DNA from: an uncultured Bacteroides sp.
GTDB taxonomy: Bacteria; Bacteroidota; Bacteroidia; Bacteroidales; Bacteroidaceae
Assembly (NCBI RefSeq): GCF_963677945.1
Contig: NZ_OY782578.1
Location: 372,001 to 436,000 of the forward strand
DNA length: 64,000 bases
Reading direction: 5' to 3'
Position numbers and translations under genes: made by a program. The notes below the pieces were generated by a model, which worked only from the letters and a program-made list of their open reading frames with translations, had not been told where the DNA came from and made no database searches. Positions 28,479 through 36,931 of this stretch are shown here, one piece after another (within the stretch, counting starts at the first letter, position 1; each line of letters begins with the position of its first letter).

Positions 28479-29510
28479 ATGAAAGCAGAAGAAGCAGCTA
28501 TTGACATAAGAGAACTTAGAAGAAAACAGCAAGAGCGTCAAAAGAATGTGTCACGCACAATAGTCATTACAGTTATCATGATTACTGTCATTCATATGAT
28601 ATATATGAATATGATGGGATTTAGTTCATTAAGTCATGAAGCGTGTATTGTATACAGCTCTGTTCCAAGATGGTTCTTTTATTTGTATGAAAATATTTTG
28701 GAACTGTTTATTGTAGTTATTCTTGGCGTATTTGCCGGAGTTCTGGTAGAACGATATTTTTATAAGATAAAACGTTTCTATCCCAAGAATCAATTACTTG
28801 CATTCACTTATGCAGCGATACTTCCTGTATGCTCCTGCGGAGTGGTTCCATTGATTGATTCAATGAAGAAACGCACATCATTAAAAGTAATCATTACTTT
28901 CGTTATTGCAGCTCCTCTGCTTAATCCATATATCATACTTGTCTCTTTTACCGTTTTAGGATTAAAATATGCCCTACTAAGAATCGTTTTTTCTTTTTTG
29001 CTGTCTATCATCTCAGGAATAGCCATCGATTATATTTCAAAACATTTCAAATCGTTTTCATGGGGTGACTATAAAGCATGCGTTACAGAATGTGACGCTG
29101 TTGTTGATCGTGATCCATTTGTCAAGACCGTTAAGATAACACGTAAATTATTGCCATATATTTTAATAGCTGGATTGATAAGTTTCGCTTTTGCCTTATG
29201 GAATCCCAGACAATATTTAGAAAGCATGAGCTTCAGTCATGAGCCTTGGGCTACCATTATTATGACTTTAGTTGGTATACCTCTTTATGTATGCAATGGT
29301 ACTGATGTTATCTTTCTAAAACCCTTACTTCAATATACAGACTTAACAATGGGAAGTGCCATGGCATTTTCTCTGGCATCCTCAGCGGTATGTGTTTCGT
29401 CAATTGCCATGTTGGTAAAATTCATCGGAAGAAATCTTACTATAGCGCTTGTTAGTGTTGTATTTGTCTTAATTATGTTATTTTCTTTTTTGATAAATAT
29501 CTTTTTATAA
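28479..29510 (+). CDS. ArsP/DUF318-family permease
   Basis: A 343-residue inner-membrane protein with about eight helices, starting after a basic N-terminal segment (residues 10-25, RELRRKQQERQKN). The family signature PVCSCGVVPL is at about 111-120, with the partner repeat ASSAVCVSSIAML near residue 305. This is the predicted permease family PF03773 that includes ArsP (organoarsenical efflux) and proteins linked to copper/zinc tolerance; the paired Cys in CSCG is typical. Substrate here is unknown. It closes the five-gene plus-strand operon. No clear terminator was seen after it; the next promoter starts 60 bases downstream. Confidence 0.85.
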   Translation: MKAEEAAIDIRELRRKQQERQKNVSRTIVITVIMITVIHMIYMNMMGFSSLSHEACIVYSSVPRWFFYLYENILELFIVVILGVFAGVLVERYFYKIKRFYPKNQLLAFTYAAILPVCSCGVVPLIDSMKKRTSLKVIITFVIAAPLLNPYIILVSFTVLGLKYALLRIVFSFLLSIISGIAIDYISKHFKSFSWGDYKACVTECDAVVDRDPFVKTVKITRKLLPYILIAGLISFAFALWNPRQYLESMSFSHEPWATIIMTLVGIPLYVCNGTDVIFLKPLLQYTDLTMGSAMAFSLASSAVCVSSIAMLVKFIGRNLTIALVSVVFVLIMLFSFLINIFL

Positions 29511-29570
29511 CTGAATTAAATAGAGATATATTCAATTCTTCAATTTGGTTAAAAGTATATTAAAAGGAGA

Positions 29571-29598
29571 TTTGCTAAACTGTTTTTTTGTATTTTTG
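29571..29598 (+). promoter_or_regulatory. promoter of the aminotransferase gene
   Basis: TTTG (29571-29574) and TATTTTTG (29591-29598) match the -33 and -7 elements, although the 16-base spacer is shorter than usual. It lies inside the longest possible reading frame from 29545, so translation must start at the ATG at 29617. Confidence 0.6.
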
Positions 29599-29616
29599 CA
29601 GTCAAATAACCTATTA

Positions 29617-30768
29617 ATGAGAACTACAAACCCTCAAGTGGAGCAAATTACCCCGTTCATTGTAATGGATGTTTTGGAAAAAGCAAACGAAATGCAAAAA
29701 CAGGGAATCTCCATTATTCACATGGAAGTTGGTGAGCCCGACTTTGACATCCCAGAATGTGTGGCTCAAGCCGCAAAGGCTGCTTACGATAAGCACCAGA
29801 CACACTACACTCATTCATTGGGGCATCCTGATCTTCGACAGGCAATTGCTGATTTTTACAAGAAAGAGTATAACGTGGACGTTGATCCCGGCTGTATTGT
29901 GGTAACATCCGGTTCATCACCAGCTATTCTGTTAACGCTCATGTTACTTTGTGAGTCAGAGAGTGAAGTTATTATGTCGAATCCGGGATATGCCTGCTAT
30001 AGAAACTTTACACTTGCAGCTCATGCAAATCCGGTGCTGGTTCCTTTACGTGCTTCCAACGGATTTCAATATGACATAGAAGATATAAAGAAAAGCATCA
30101 CTCCCCGTACCCGAGGCATATTCATCAACTCACCGATGAATCCCACCGGAACACTTCTTGATGATTCATTTATGAAGCAGATAGCAACTCTGGGAGTTCC
30201 TGTTATTTCTGATGAAATCTATCACGGACTGGTTTATGAGGGCAGAGCACGAAGCATTCTTGAGTTTACCGATAAAGCATTTGTGCTAAACGGATTCTCA
30301 AAAAGATTTGCAATGACAGGTTTACGTTTGGGCTATCTTATTGCTCCCAAAGAGTATATTCGTTCATTGCAAAAACTACAGCAAAATCTGTTTATCTGTG
30401 CTCCAAGTATTGCTCAGCAGGCAGGCATTGCAGCATTAAAAGAAGCAGAGCAGGATGTTGAAAAGATGAAAGCCATCTATAATGAGCGCAGAGTATACAT
30501 GATTTCCCGCTTAAAAGAAATGGGATTCAAGATTGATGTGGAACCTAAAGGAGCTTTCTATATTTTCTGTGATGCACGCAAGTTTACTAAAGACTCATAC
30601 AAGTTTGCTTTCGATATTCTAGAACATGCTCATGTAGGTGTAACTCCGGGAGTAGATTTCGGAACAGGTGGCGAAGGATATATCCGTTTTTCATATGCTA
30701 ATTCACTTGAAAATATTAAGGAAGGCATGGACCGGATTGAGGCTTACCTTAAAACATTACAAGTATAA
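29617..30768 (+). CDS. class I/II PLP-dependent aminotransferase
   Basis: 383 residues from the ATG at 29617. The longer frame from a TTG at 29545 is rejected because a promoter -7 box (29591-29598) lies within it. Fold type I aminotransferase: Gly-rich start HMEVGEPDFDIP (35-46), PLP-binding NSPMNPTG (171-178), SDEIYHGL (198-205) and the Schiff-base lysine Lys229 in NGFSKRFAMTGLRLG. Family members act on aspartate, aromatic or other amino acids; the substrate cannot be fixed here. It follows the permease operon but has its own promoter, and a plus-strand terminator lies just after it inside the convergent neighbour. Confidence 0.88.
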   Translation: MRTTNPQVEQITPFIVMDVLEKANEMQKQGISIIHMEVGEPDFDIPECVAQAAKAAYDKHQTHYTHSLGHPDLRQAIADFYKKEYNVDVDPGCIVVTSGSSPAILLTLMLLCESESEVIMSNPGYACYRNFTLAAHANPVLVPLRASNGFQYDIEDIKKSITPRTRGIFINSPMNPTGTLLDDSFMKQIATLGVPVISDEIYHGLVYEGRARSILEFTDKAFVLNGFSKRFAMTGLRLGYLIAPKEYIRSLQKLQQNLFICAPSIAQQAGIAALKEAEQDVEKMKAIYNERRVYMISRLKEMGFKIDVEPKGAFYIFCDARKFTKDSYKFAFDILEHAHVGVTPGVDFGTGGEGYIRFSYANSLENIKEGMDRIEAYLKTLQV

Positions 30769-30771
30769 GAT

Positions 30772-32226
30772 TTACTTTTTATTAATAACTGAAGTGATAT
30801 ACAGCATTCCCAAATTATAGGGGATGCTGTCTTTTTTTTCTAAAAGGTATTTCTGAAACGATTTCTGGTTCACATCAAGCACAAAGCTTGCTCTGGAATA
30901 GGGAGCAGAGTTATTCACTACATCTGTAATCACCTTTTTATTCTTCTGCATAAGGCTATCCAAACTCTCTTTTAATGAAGAGTGAATATTATATTTCTGA
31001 CCGGGAAAATAATAACTAAGAAGATTATCTACCTGCACATTGTCTCTTACATAATATACTTCCGAAGGATGTTTGTTTATAAAACGAGTCAAGGCAATAT
31101 TAGGGTTTAGTTCCATAAAATGGTATGGCACTACTGCCATAAATAAGTTCCATATAAGCAGACCTGCCGACAAGTAACTTACAGTATTCAGCTTCGGCTC
31201 ATATTTCATAAAAAACCAGAGAGCCAAAGCAAAAGGTAACATCACCATAAACTCTGCATTTCCATCGGACAAAGCAGCGAAAAACAGCTGCATTATAAAA
31301 ATCAGAAGATGTGCTGATGCAAATTTACCGGAATATAGATTCACCCTCCGTTTACAAACAGTTCCTTTCATCTTGAAGATTCCCACAACAAAACAAGCAA
31401 TAGAGATTAACAAAGGAATTCCGAAATAAAAATATTTATGAATGAGAGGAACAAAATAGCCATGCATCTGAATAAATGAACGTATCAGACTTATGGGAGT
31501 AAGCATCAGTGACACAGTTCCGAAAGCAATATTCACATTATTTGCCTGATAATAGTCGTGAAACACAAATCGGATAAAGGTAGGACTATCATGTTTCGTT
31601 AAGTAGAATACTATAAGATAAACAGCCGGAACGATCAATGCCCCCAAGAGATATTGAGTTACTCTTTTTGTACGTTTAGCATGGTCCGTTTCCGAAGAAA
31701 AGAAAACCATGAGCAGTAATCCCAACCACCAGAAGAAATGAACCTGATGAAACAAGCATGCAGCCGAAGCCAGCAAGGAAGTTGAGAAAGCTTGCTTTTG
31801 TATAAGAATAGTTTTACTTGCCCAAAGTGAAAAGAATAGTGGTATTATATAAGCTTCATTATCAGTAGCAAAACGAACGAAGCCGAAACAGGAGCCAAGT
31901 AAGATCAATATGATTGCACATTTACGATCATCAGTAAATACGACAAGCATTGAACGCATCATAAATAAACATGCTATTGCAAATATCGAATTAACAAAGC
32001 ACATTAAAGACAATGTATTCTTAATATTCAGGCTATGAGCAAGAGCGTATCCAAAAGCATTATATAACAAATGGTGAGGACGGAATAGATAGCTCCCAGA
32101 TCTTATTTCTTCTGCATAAGCCAGTGAGTCCAACGAATTATTGACCGAAGGAAGAGTTATATATAAAACTCCAAGAAGGAGAATAATAAGAAAACTAAGG
32201 TTTGGCCTATATTTTAAAACTGGCAT
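30772..32226 (-). CDS. polytopic membrane protein, possibly GT-C glycosyltransferase-like
   Basis: 484 residues with roughly ten to twelve hydrophobic helices and a periplasmic-looking C-terminal tail of about 120 residues. The first loop after helix 1 (VNNSLDSLAYAEEIRSGSYL, then FRPHHLLYN, about residues 27-56) has acidic and His residues in the place where GT-C type glycosyltransferases keep catalytic residues. No definite family recognised. It converges with the aminotransferase with only three bases between stop codons. Its 3' end contains the terminator of that opposite gene. Confidence 0.65.
   Translation of the reverse strand: MPVLKYRPNLSFLIILLLGVLYITLPSVNNSLDSLAYAEEIRSGSYLFRPHHLLYNAFGYALAHSLNIKNTLSLMCFVNSIFAIACLFMMRSMLVVFTDDRKCAIILILLGSCFGFVRFATDNEAYIIPLFFSLWASKTILIQKQAFSTSLLASAACLFHQVHFFWWLGLLLMVFFSSETDHAKRTKRVTQYLLGALIVPAVYLIVFYLTKHDSPTFIRFVFHDYYQANNVNIAFGTVSLMLTPISLIRSFIQMHGYFVPLIHKYFYFGIPLLISIACFVVGIFKMKGTVCKRRVNLYSGKFASAHLLIFIMQLFFAALSDGNAEFMVMLPFALALWFFMKYEPKLNTVSYLSAGLLIWNLFMAVVPYHFMELNPNIALTRFINKHPSEVYYVRDNVQVDNLLSYYFPGQKYNIHSSLKESLDSLMQKNKKVITDVVNNSAPYSRASFVLDVNQKSFQKYLLEKKDSIPYNLGMLYITSVINKK
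30801..30839 (+). terminator. terminator of the aminotransferase gene inside the convergent gene
   Basis: Stem ACAGCAT-(T)-CCC (30801-30811) pairs with GGG-ATGCTGT (30821-30830), followed on the plus strand by C and eight T (30831-30839). It lies about 33 bases after the aminotransferase stop codon, within the last 25 codons of the minus-strand membrane protein gene. Confidence 0.75.
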
Positions 32227-32376
32227 TGTCTCTGTAATGAATTTAATTATATCTTTTGATCTTCAATATTTAACTAATTGAGATACAAAGATAGTTTTTC
32301 AAAATAGAGAACGAATAATTTTTCGTTAAAGTATAAAAGAGTATTGTTTGTATTGGAAAGAATATAATAAAAACTG

Positions 32377-32414
32377 AAAGAGGCATCACAAACCAAAATC
32401 TGTGATACCTCTTT
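32377..32414 (-). terminator. terminator after the first DUF2007 gene
   Basis: Stem AAAGAGG-ATCACA (32377-32390) pairs with TGTGAT-CCTCTTT (32401-32414) with one mismatch and a 10-base loop. On the minus strand it is followed by a T-rich run (complement of aataaaaactg). It begins 3 bases after the stop codon of the 32418 gene. Confidence 0.75.
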
Positions 32415-32417
32415 TCA

Positions 32418-32660
32418 TTATTTCTTTATCTCTCTATTTTCTACGATCTGTACCGCAGCTTCATAATCATCGGCAGATACAAGAACTTTCATACCACCCG
32501 GACCAAAGTTAACAGTCATAGCAGGAGCCATACTTCCAAGGTTATCATCTTTCAAAGCAGCCTCAATATCTACACTTTCTAATAACCCTTTCACTAATTC
32601 CGCTTCCCATGGAGTGCCAGTAAACACTTCCACCAATGGAGTTTTATCGTCTGCAGTCAT
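32418..32660 (-). CDS. DUF2007-family small protein 1
   Basis: 80 residues from the ATG at 32660 (MTADDKTPLVEVFTGTPWEA). The longer frame to 32705 is rejected because a -7 box at 32694-32701 lies in it. It has the DUF2007 pattern: a strand LVEVF, then the helix PWEAELVKGLLES, a short loop, and a C-terminal VLVSADDYEAAVQIVENRE. DUF2007 proteins are described as putative signal-transducing or PII-like small cytosolic proteins; no defined function. Two paralogs follow upstream, each about 40-50 percent similar by eye. Confidence 0.85.
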   Translation of the reverse strand: MTADDKTPLVEVFTGTPWEAELVKGLLESVDIEAALKDDNLGSMAPAMTVNFGPGGMKVLVSADDYEAAVQIVENREIKK

Positions 32661-32693
32661 AATTATTATATTTAAGGATTTATACTTTATCCA

Positions 32694-32701
32694 CAAATAT
32701 A
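32694..32701 (-). promoter_or_regulatory. -7 box of DUF2007 gene 1
   Basis: TATATTTG on the minus strand (CAAATATA on the plus strand), about 34 bases upstream of the ATG at 32660. The same octamer precedes the other two DUF2007 genes. No clear -33 element. Confidence 0.55.
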
Positions 32702-32747
32702 ACAAAATCTTTATAAAATTGTTGTCTAAAAGATTTTATATTCTGCT

Positions 32748-32993
32748 TTACTCAACATTTTCTCTGTTGGCTATAACTTCACTAGCCATATCATAGTCGT
32801 CGGCGGATACAAGAACAGCCACCCCACCGCCTGTTGGCACTTCGGTTAACATGGTAATAGCCATATATCCCATGTTATAATTCTTCAAAGCAGCTTGTAT
32901 GCCAACACTTTCAAGAAGTCCTCTAACTAACTCAGCCTCCCATGGAGAACCAAAGAAAACTTCTACCAGAGGTAGTTTATCACTTGAACCCAT
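32748..32993 (-). CDS. DUF2007-family small protein 2
   Basis: 81 residues. Begins MGSSDKLPLVEVFFGSPWEA and has the same helix PWEAELVRGLLESVGIQAAL and a C-terminal VLVSADDYDMASEVIANRE. The middle loop has a Gly-Gly (TGGGVAV) like gene 1 (GPGGMKV). Cytosolic, no signal peptide. Function unknown. Its own -7 box lies 27 bases upstream, so it need not depend on gene 3. Confidence 0.85.
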   Translation of the reverse strand: MGSSDKLPLVEVFFGSPWEAELVRGLLESVGIQAALKNYNMGYMAITMLTEVPTGGGVAVLVSADDYDMASEVIANRENVE

Positions 32994-33019
32994 AATTATT
33001 ACTTCTATATTTACGAGTG

Positions 33020-33027
33020 CAAATATA
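33020..33027 (-). promoter_or_regulatory. -7 box of DUF2007 gene 2
   Basis: TATATTTG on the minus strand, 27 bases upstream of the ATG at 32993. A TTTG lies only 14 bases further upstream, which is closer than usual. Confidence 0.55.
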
Positions 33028-33077
33028 ACAAACCTCTATTACAAAATGTTGATGTAAGAAAAATAAATAGATGCTGC

Positions 33078-33263
33078 TTATATACGATTGGCTAGTACTT
33101 TCATTGCTTGAGTATAACTTTCACTGGGAACAGCTACTCTCATTTCAGCTTCATCTCTTACTTTAGTCTGAACGTTAGCTTTTTCTAATAAACCTTTAAT
33201 AAGTTCAACTTCCCAAGGTGAACCAGAAAATACATCGATTAATGAGATTTTAGTAGTTTTCAT
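33078..33263 (-). CDS. DUF2007-family small protein 3 (shortest)
   Basis: 61 residues, MKTTKISLIDVFSGSPWEVE. It keeps the N-terminal strand and the PWEVELIKGLLEKA helix but has a shortened middle loop and a C-terminal end VAVPSESYTQAMKVLANRI. It is either a compact paralog or one that has lost the glycine loop. It has the best promoter of the three (33290-33321). Function unknown. Confidence 0.8.
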   Translation of the reverse strand: MKTTKISLIDVFSGSPWEVELIKGLLEKANVQTKVRDEAEMRVAVPSESYTQAMKVLANRI

Positions 33264-33289
33264 TGATAAAAATAAAATTGATTATCTGG

Positions 33290-33321
33290 CAAATATATAG
33301 AGAAAATAGTTCTTCTTCAAA
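33290..33321 (-). promoter_or_regulatory. promoter of DUF2007 gene 3
   Basis: On the minus strand TTTG (complement of 33318-33321) and TATATTTG (complement of 33290-33297), spacer 20 bases. A full match to the Bacteroides consensus, 27 bases upstream of the ATG. Confidence 0.75.
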
Positions 33322-33911
33322 ATGTTAAAAGTACATTTATGCAATATCTTATGCAAACGTTGTACATAAATAAATGTAATATGAACACTTATTTTAATTA
33401 ATTATTACTTAAGCATTTACCTACTCTTATTGTAATATGGATAGTTATTAAAAAGGTTATTGCACACCTTACAATTAACAAAATTAAAAATACAATAAGC
33501 ACGTTTTATATCAACAGAGCAAAACAAAAAATCATTAGTTATTAAACGCTTTAAAACTATTTTAAGAAACAAAAATAACATTTCTATTTCTTAAATCAGT
33601 TATTACAAATTTAGTATCACAATGTAGTTATTCTAATTGTAATATTCATTTCAAAACAATGAAGAAACTGTAACGTTCAAAATGTAAGTGTCATTTGGGT
33701 TGATCTATACAGATAAAATACCGCATAGAAAATACAAAATTTAAGATAGATTAGCATTACAAGAACTGTTTTTGCAATCACTTAACAATCAAGGCATTAC
33801 CCTTTTGCTATTTTCATTATAAATGATGATTAGGTTGCCAATTGATTCTGATTAGAAAGGCTATCTTTAGTGGAAGGTTTGAGTAAATCAAAACCAGTGA
33901 ATATATCCCAA

Positions 33912-33948
33912 TTTATTCCTCAATAAACAGAATTCATTGAGGAATAAA
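33912..33948 (-). terminator. stem-loop after the 33994 gene
   Basis: Perfect 13-base stem TTTATTCCTCAAT (33912-33924) and ATTGAGGAATAAA (33936-33948) with an 11-base loop, 46 bases past the stop of the gene at 33994. There is no strong T run on either side, so it may be an RNA 3' end or a processing/stability element rather than a classical terminator. Confidence 0.5.
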
Positions 33949-33993
33949 CTGATAAGCATTGCCCTGGAAATAAAATCCAAAACCCAATCATAT

Positions 33994-34617
33994 TTATTTA
34001 GCACTTAGCCTGCTATCAAGCCATTCTTTGCCCCATGACGGATAATTGGGAAGACTGTTTGCCCGTGCAAAAAGCTCTGTTGCTTTGCTGATCTGAGCCT
34101 CAAAGTCATCATAAGTACGATGCATGAATTTAGCCATATCATTATTGAACATAGCCAATAACATTATCGCTCGTGGGTTATCAGGGTTGAACTTAAGAGC
34201 CGTTTGATAGTTCAGAGTTACCTCACCAAAGTATTTCGGTCCATTAGTCTGCGGATCAAGTGCAATCAGAGAGTACAACCGATAGCCTTTAAGCGTATAA
34301 ACTTCTGAAGCATCTGTGCCAGATATATCGGTCAACTTCTTCAAATAGGTATCGGCATCACTTAAATACTTTAGTTTATTTTCTTTGGAAGGAGTTCTGA
34401 AAGAGAGCTGAACATCGGCATACGCAATGTAATAGTTGGGAAGCCATTCACCCGGAGATTGCATGCAAAGCCTCTCCAGCCCATTTCTGATGGCTATATA
34501 CTCTTTTTCTGTATTTGCTTTCTTTAGGTTTGCTACTGATGTAGAAAGATCTTGTGCACAGATTTTCGATGAAAGCAGAATTAAAACTGTCAGCACATAA
34601 AATACAATTGTCTTCAT
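33994..34617 (-). CDS. secreted TPR-like protein, partner of TonB receptor
   Basis: 207 residues with a signal peptide (1-21, SSKICAQ). The mature part is helical with spaced aromatic and Ala/Leu residues, for example YFGEVTLNYQTALKFNPDNP near residue 130, which looks like a tetratricopeptide unit. It lies 26 bases downstream of the TonB-dependent receptor gene and is probably cotranscribed with it. The LytTR regulator gene lies upstream of both. No family name recognised. Likely periplasmic or surface helper of the receptor. Confidence 0.75.
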   Translation of the reverse strand: MKTIVFYVLTVLILLSSKICAQDLSTSVANLKKANTEKEYIAIRNGLERLCMQSPGEWLPNYYIAYADVQLSFRTPSKENKLKYLSDADTYLKKLTDISGTDASEVYTLKGYRLYSLIALDPQTNGPKYFGEVTLNYQTALKFNPDNPRAIMLLAMFNNDMAKFMHRTYDDFEAQISKATELFARANSLPNYPSWGKEWLDSRLSAK

Positions 34618-34643
34618 TTTGAGTTGTTATTATAGGTTTATAT

Positions 34644-36791
34644 TTAGAAATTTGACACATCATAAGCAACTTTTCCACTCAGGGTAATAAATACGCCTAC
34701 GTAGAAAAAATGATCACTGGAAGAGGTAACAGGAGCCGACTGATAGTCTCCACCCTCTCCCTGATATTTGGAATATGCGTAATTGAATACATTCTTCCTC
34801 CCAAGCAGGTTGGTGGCAGAAGCATAAACAATGACACGTTTGCTGGCCAGATAAGTCAGACTGAGATCGAGGCTATTAAATGGTTTGGTTTCAGCATTCA
34901 TTAATCCGCCTTTCCCAGGGTCATGATATGGTCTGCCACTGGCAAACCTGTCAGTAACACCCCAGATTGTTTTCAATGAAGGAATTGTGTACTTCAGCGA
35001 GAAAGTGGCATTGTGCTTTGTGCAGAACTGAGGTGTGGAGAGCTCATTCAGATCAAGATATTTCCTTCTGGAGAGATTATAGGAATAAGCCAGCATATAC
35101 TCCAGATTCTTAAACAAAGAACGGTCATTGAAAAATAAATCGATTCCTTTACTGTAGCCATATCCGTCTGAGGTATAACTGTCTGCGTTATTAAGTACCA
35201 GTGCATCATACTTTTTATAGTAGGCCTCAGCACGATAGATTCTGTCCTTCTTCTCATAGTAAACACCTGTTATGTAATGAGTACATTGCTGTGAAGAAAG
35301 TCCGGTATTCCTTACAAGATACTTATTCTCGGGCAGCTGATTGTACCTTCCGGCAATACCGGAGAAATGAATACCATTAAGATTGTAAGTCAATGCCACT
35401 CTCGGTGTACAGCTCCAACCGTTATTAATACTGGTATACTCTGCTCTTGAGGAAAGCTCTGCATTCAGATTAGGAGTAATATTCAAAGTTGCCACAGCAA
35501 ATAAAGCACTAATGGAATGATTGATTGCATGTTTTTGCAGCAATGAATCGTCATAGCACATCTGATAATGCCGTACCAGAGTTTCGGCACCTACATTCAT
35601 TTTCAGAAAATCAGTATTTCTTTTCGTTACTTTCGATTTCAGATGCAATTCCCACTCTTTGTCGTCAAAGGAATCACCTTGTACCAATGCATTGTCTATA
35701 TTCTGCTTTTTGAAAGAGAAAGCACCTCCTGCAAATAACTTATAGCCCGATTGATAATCCTTCCTGAAGGTTGAGTTAAGATACAAGTTATCTTCATTTA
35801 GTCCCAGATCACGCAAAGAATTCTCCAACAAAGGATTTGTATGATAAGCAAAGGAAGTTCTGTCATACCCCACATAGGTCTTAAAAACAGTATTATCATT
35901 AGGATTGAACCGAATCTGACTACCACCTGAAAAGAGTTTATATGGTTTTATCCAATCCATCTTATCGGGAAATAAAGATTCGTATGGTTTGAGGTCTTCG
36001 TAATTCAGACTAAGTGAAACTGAACCTTTTGAAAAGGCTTGTGTACCTCCCCCGCCAAGCCCTACGATAGAAGGATTAATGCCAATCTTTGATATCGGAC
36101 TTACATCTTTTGTTGAGAGAGGCAATACACTCGATAAACCCTGAGCATATTCAGAAGAGTATCCGCCTGTTGAGAAGTTTACGCCTTCAAACATGAAAGG
36201 AGAATAACGTCCACGAACAGGTTCATTGTTTCCGGTAGTGGTGTAAGGAGACAGAACGTGCATTTCATCAATATAAGTCTGTGATTCAGCACTCTCGCCT
36301 CCACGTACATACAAGCGTCCGTTTTCACCCACCACCTGAGTGCCCGGCAATGTCTGAAGAGAGCGATATAAATCGCCCGATGATCCGGCAGTGGTTGCAA
36401 TATCAACAGCCGACATTCCTCCCCACTGACTGTTACCTTTCAGCTTGAAGTTTCCTGCCACAACCACAACATCGTCAAGCGAAACATTATCGGGTTTCAT
36501 CTTTATAACCAGCAAGACCTTATCTGTATCTTTCACCGTAACGGTATACTCAGAATACCCGAGCATCATGACACAGATTACAACATCTCTATTTCTGGCA
36601 GTTGTCAGTTTAAAAGATCCGTCGGCAGCACTACCGGTACCCTCTGTTGTTCCTTTAATAAATATATTGGCATTTTCCATTGGTTTTGAATGTTCATCCA
36701 AAACCCGTCCTTCAATAATCCGCTGCTGAGCGAAAGTTGTTAAGGTTGCAATAAAAACAAAACTTGCAAAAATTAGAAATCTTTTCATCAT
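34644..36791 (-). CDS. TonB-dependent receptor (no SusD partner)
   Basis: 715 residues from ATG 36791 (MMKRFLIFASFVFIATLTTF). A longer frame to 36887 is rejected because it lacks a signal peptide at its start and contains the -7 box at 36816-36823. Parts: signal peptide to about 22, carboxypeptidase-regulatory-like domain (about 24-112), plug (LDDVVVVAGNFKLKG, LPGTQVVGENGRLYVRGGES), then a barrel. It is shorter than SusC proteins (about 1000-1100) and has no susD next to it, so it likely transports a small ligand such as a cofactor, metal chelate or peptide. The upstream LytTR protein is a probable regulator. Confidence 0.9.
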   Translation of the reverse strand: MMKRFLIFASFVFIATLTTFAQQRIIEGRVLDEHSKPMENANIFIKGTTEGTGSAADGSFKLTTARNRDVVICVMMLGYSEYTVTVKDTDKVLLVIKMKPDNVSLDDVVVVAGNFKLKGNSQWGGMSAVDIATTAGSSGDLYRSLQTLPGTQVVGENGRLYVRGGESAESQTYIDEMHVLSPYTTTGNNEPVRGRYSPFMFEGVNFSTGGYSSEYAQGLSSVLPLSTKDVSPISKIGINPSIVGLGGGGTQAFSKGSVSLSLNYEDLKPYESLFPDKMDWIKPYKLFSGGSQIRFNPNDNTVFKTYVGYDRTSFAYHTNPLLENSLRDLGLNEDNLYLNSTFRKDYQSGYKLFAGGAFSFKKQNIDNALVQGDSFDDKEWELHLKSKVTKRNTDFLKMNVGAETLVRHYQMCYDDSLLQKHAINHSISALFAVATLNITPNLNAELSSRAEYTSINNGWSCTPRVALTYNLNGIHFSGIAGRYNQLPENKYLVRNTGLSSQQCTHYITGVYYEKKDRIYRAEAYYKKYDALVLNNADSYTSDGYGYSKGIDLFFNDRSLFKNLEYMLAYSYNLSRRKYLDLNELSTPQFCTKHNATFSLKYTIPSLKTIWGVTDRFASGRPYHDPGKGGLMNAETKPFNSLDLSLTYLASKRVIVYASATNLLGRKNVFNYAYSKYQGEGGDYQSAPVTSSSDHFFYVGVFITLSGKVAYDVSNF

Positions 36792-36815
36792 GTCCACGCA
36801 TTTAGTTTGATGCGA

Positions 36816-36823
36816 CAAACATA
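36816..36823 (-). promoter_or_regulatory. -7 box of the TonB receptor gene
   Basis: TATGTTTG on the minus strand, 25 bases upstream of the ATG at 36791. No clear -33 TTTG at the expected distance, consistent with a promoter needing an activator such as the neighbouring LytTR protein (inference). Confidence 0.5.
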
Positions 36824-36931
36824 GATGAAAGCTATAAGATGATGAAATAAATGGGATATATGGCTTTGGTATGTGACAATCAGTCAACAGGTTGTGACGA
36901 ATGGCCTAAATCTGTGACGAATAGAAAAATA

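Larger units (their letters stand above)
33264..33993. other. 730-base AT-rich region without a gene
   Basis: No ORF with coding character. It contains the DUF2007 gene 3 promoter at one end and a stem-loop (33912-33948) at the other. The octamer TGTAATAT occurs at 33375-33382, 33431-33438 and 33638-33645, with looser variants nearby (AATGTAAGTG near 33680). The sequence near 33335-33380 has ATTTATG/CATAAAT arms. These could be binding sites or chance in AT-rich DNA. Confidence 0.4.

Noticed and set aside
29545-29616. N-terminal extension of the aminotransferase from a TTG codon
   Set aside because: Contains the promoter -7 box TATTTTTG at 29591-29598, and the aminotransferase alignment starts at the ATG at 29617.
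36792-36887. 33-residue extension of the TonB receptor
   Set aside because: No signal peptide at its start, and a -7 box (36816-36823) lies within it.
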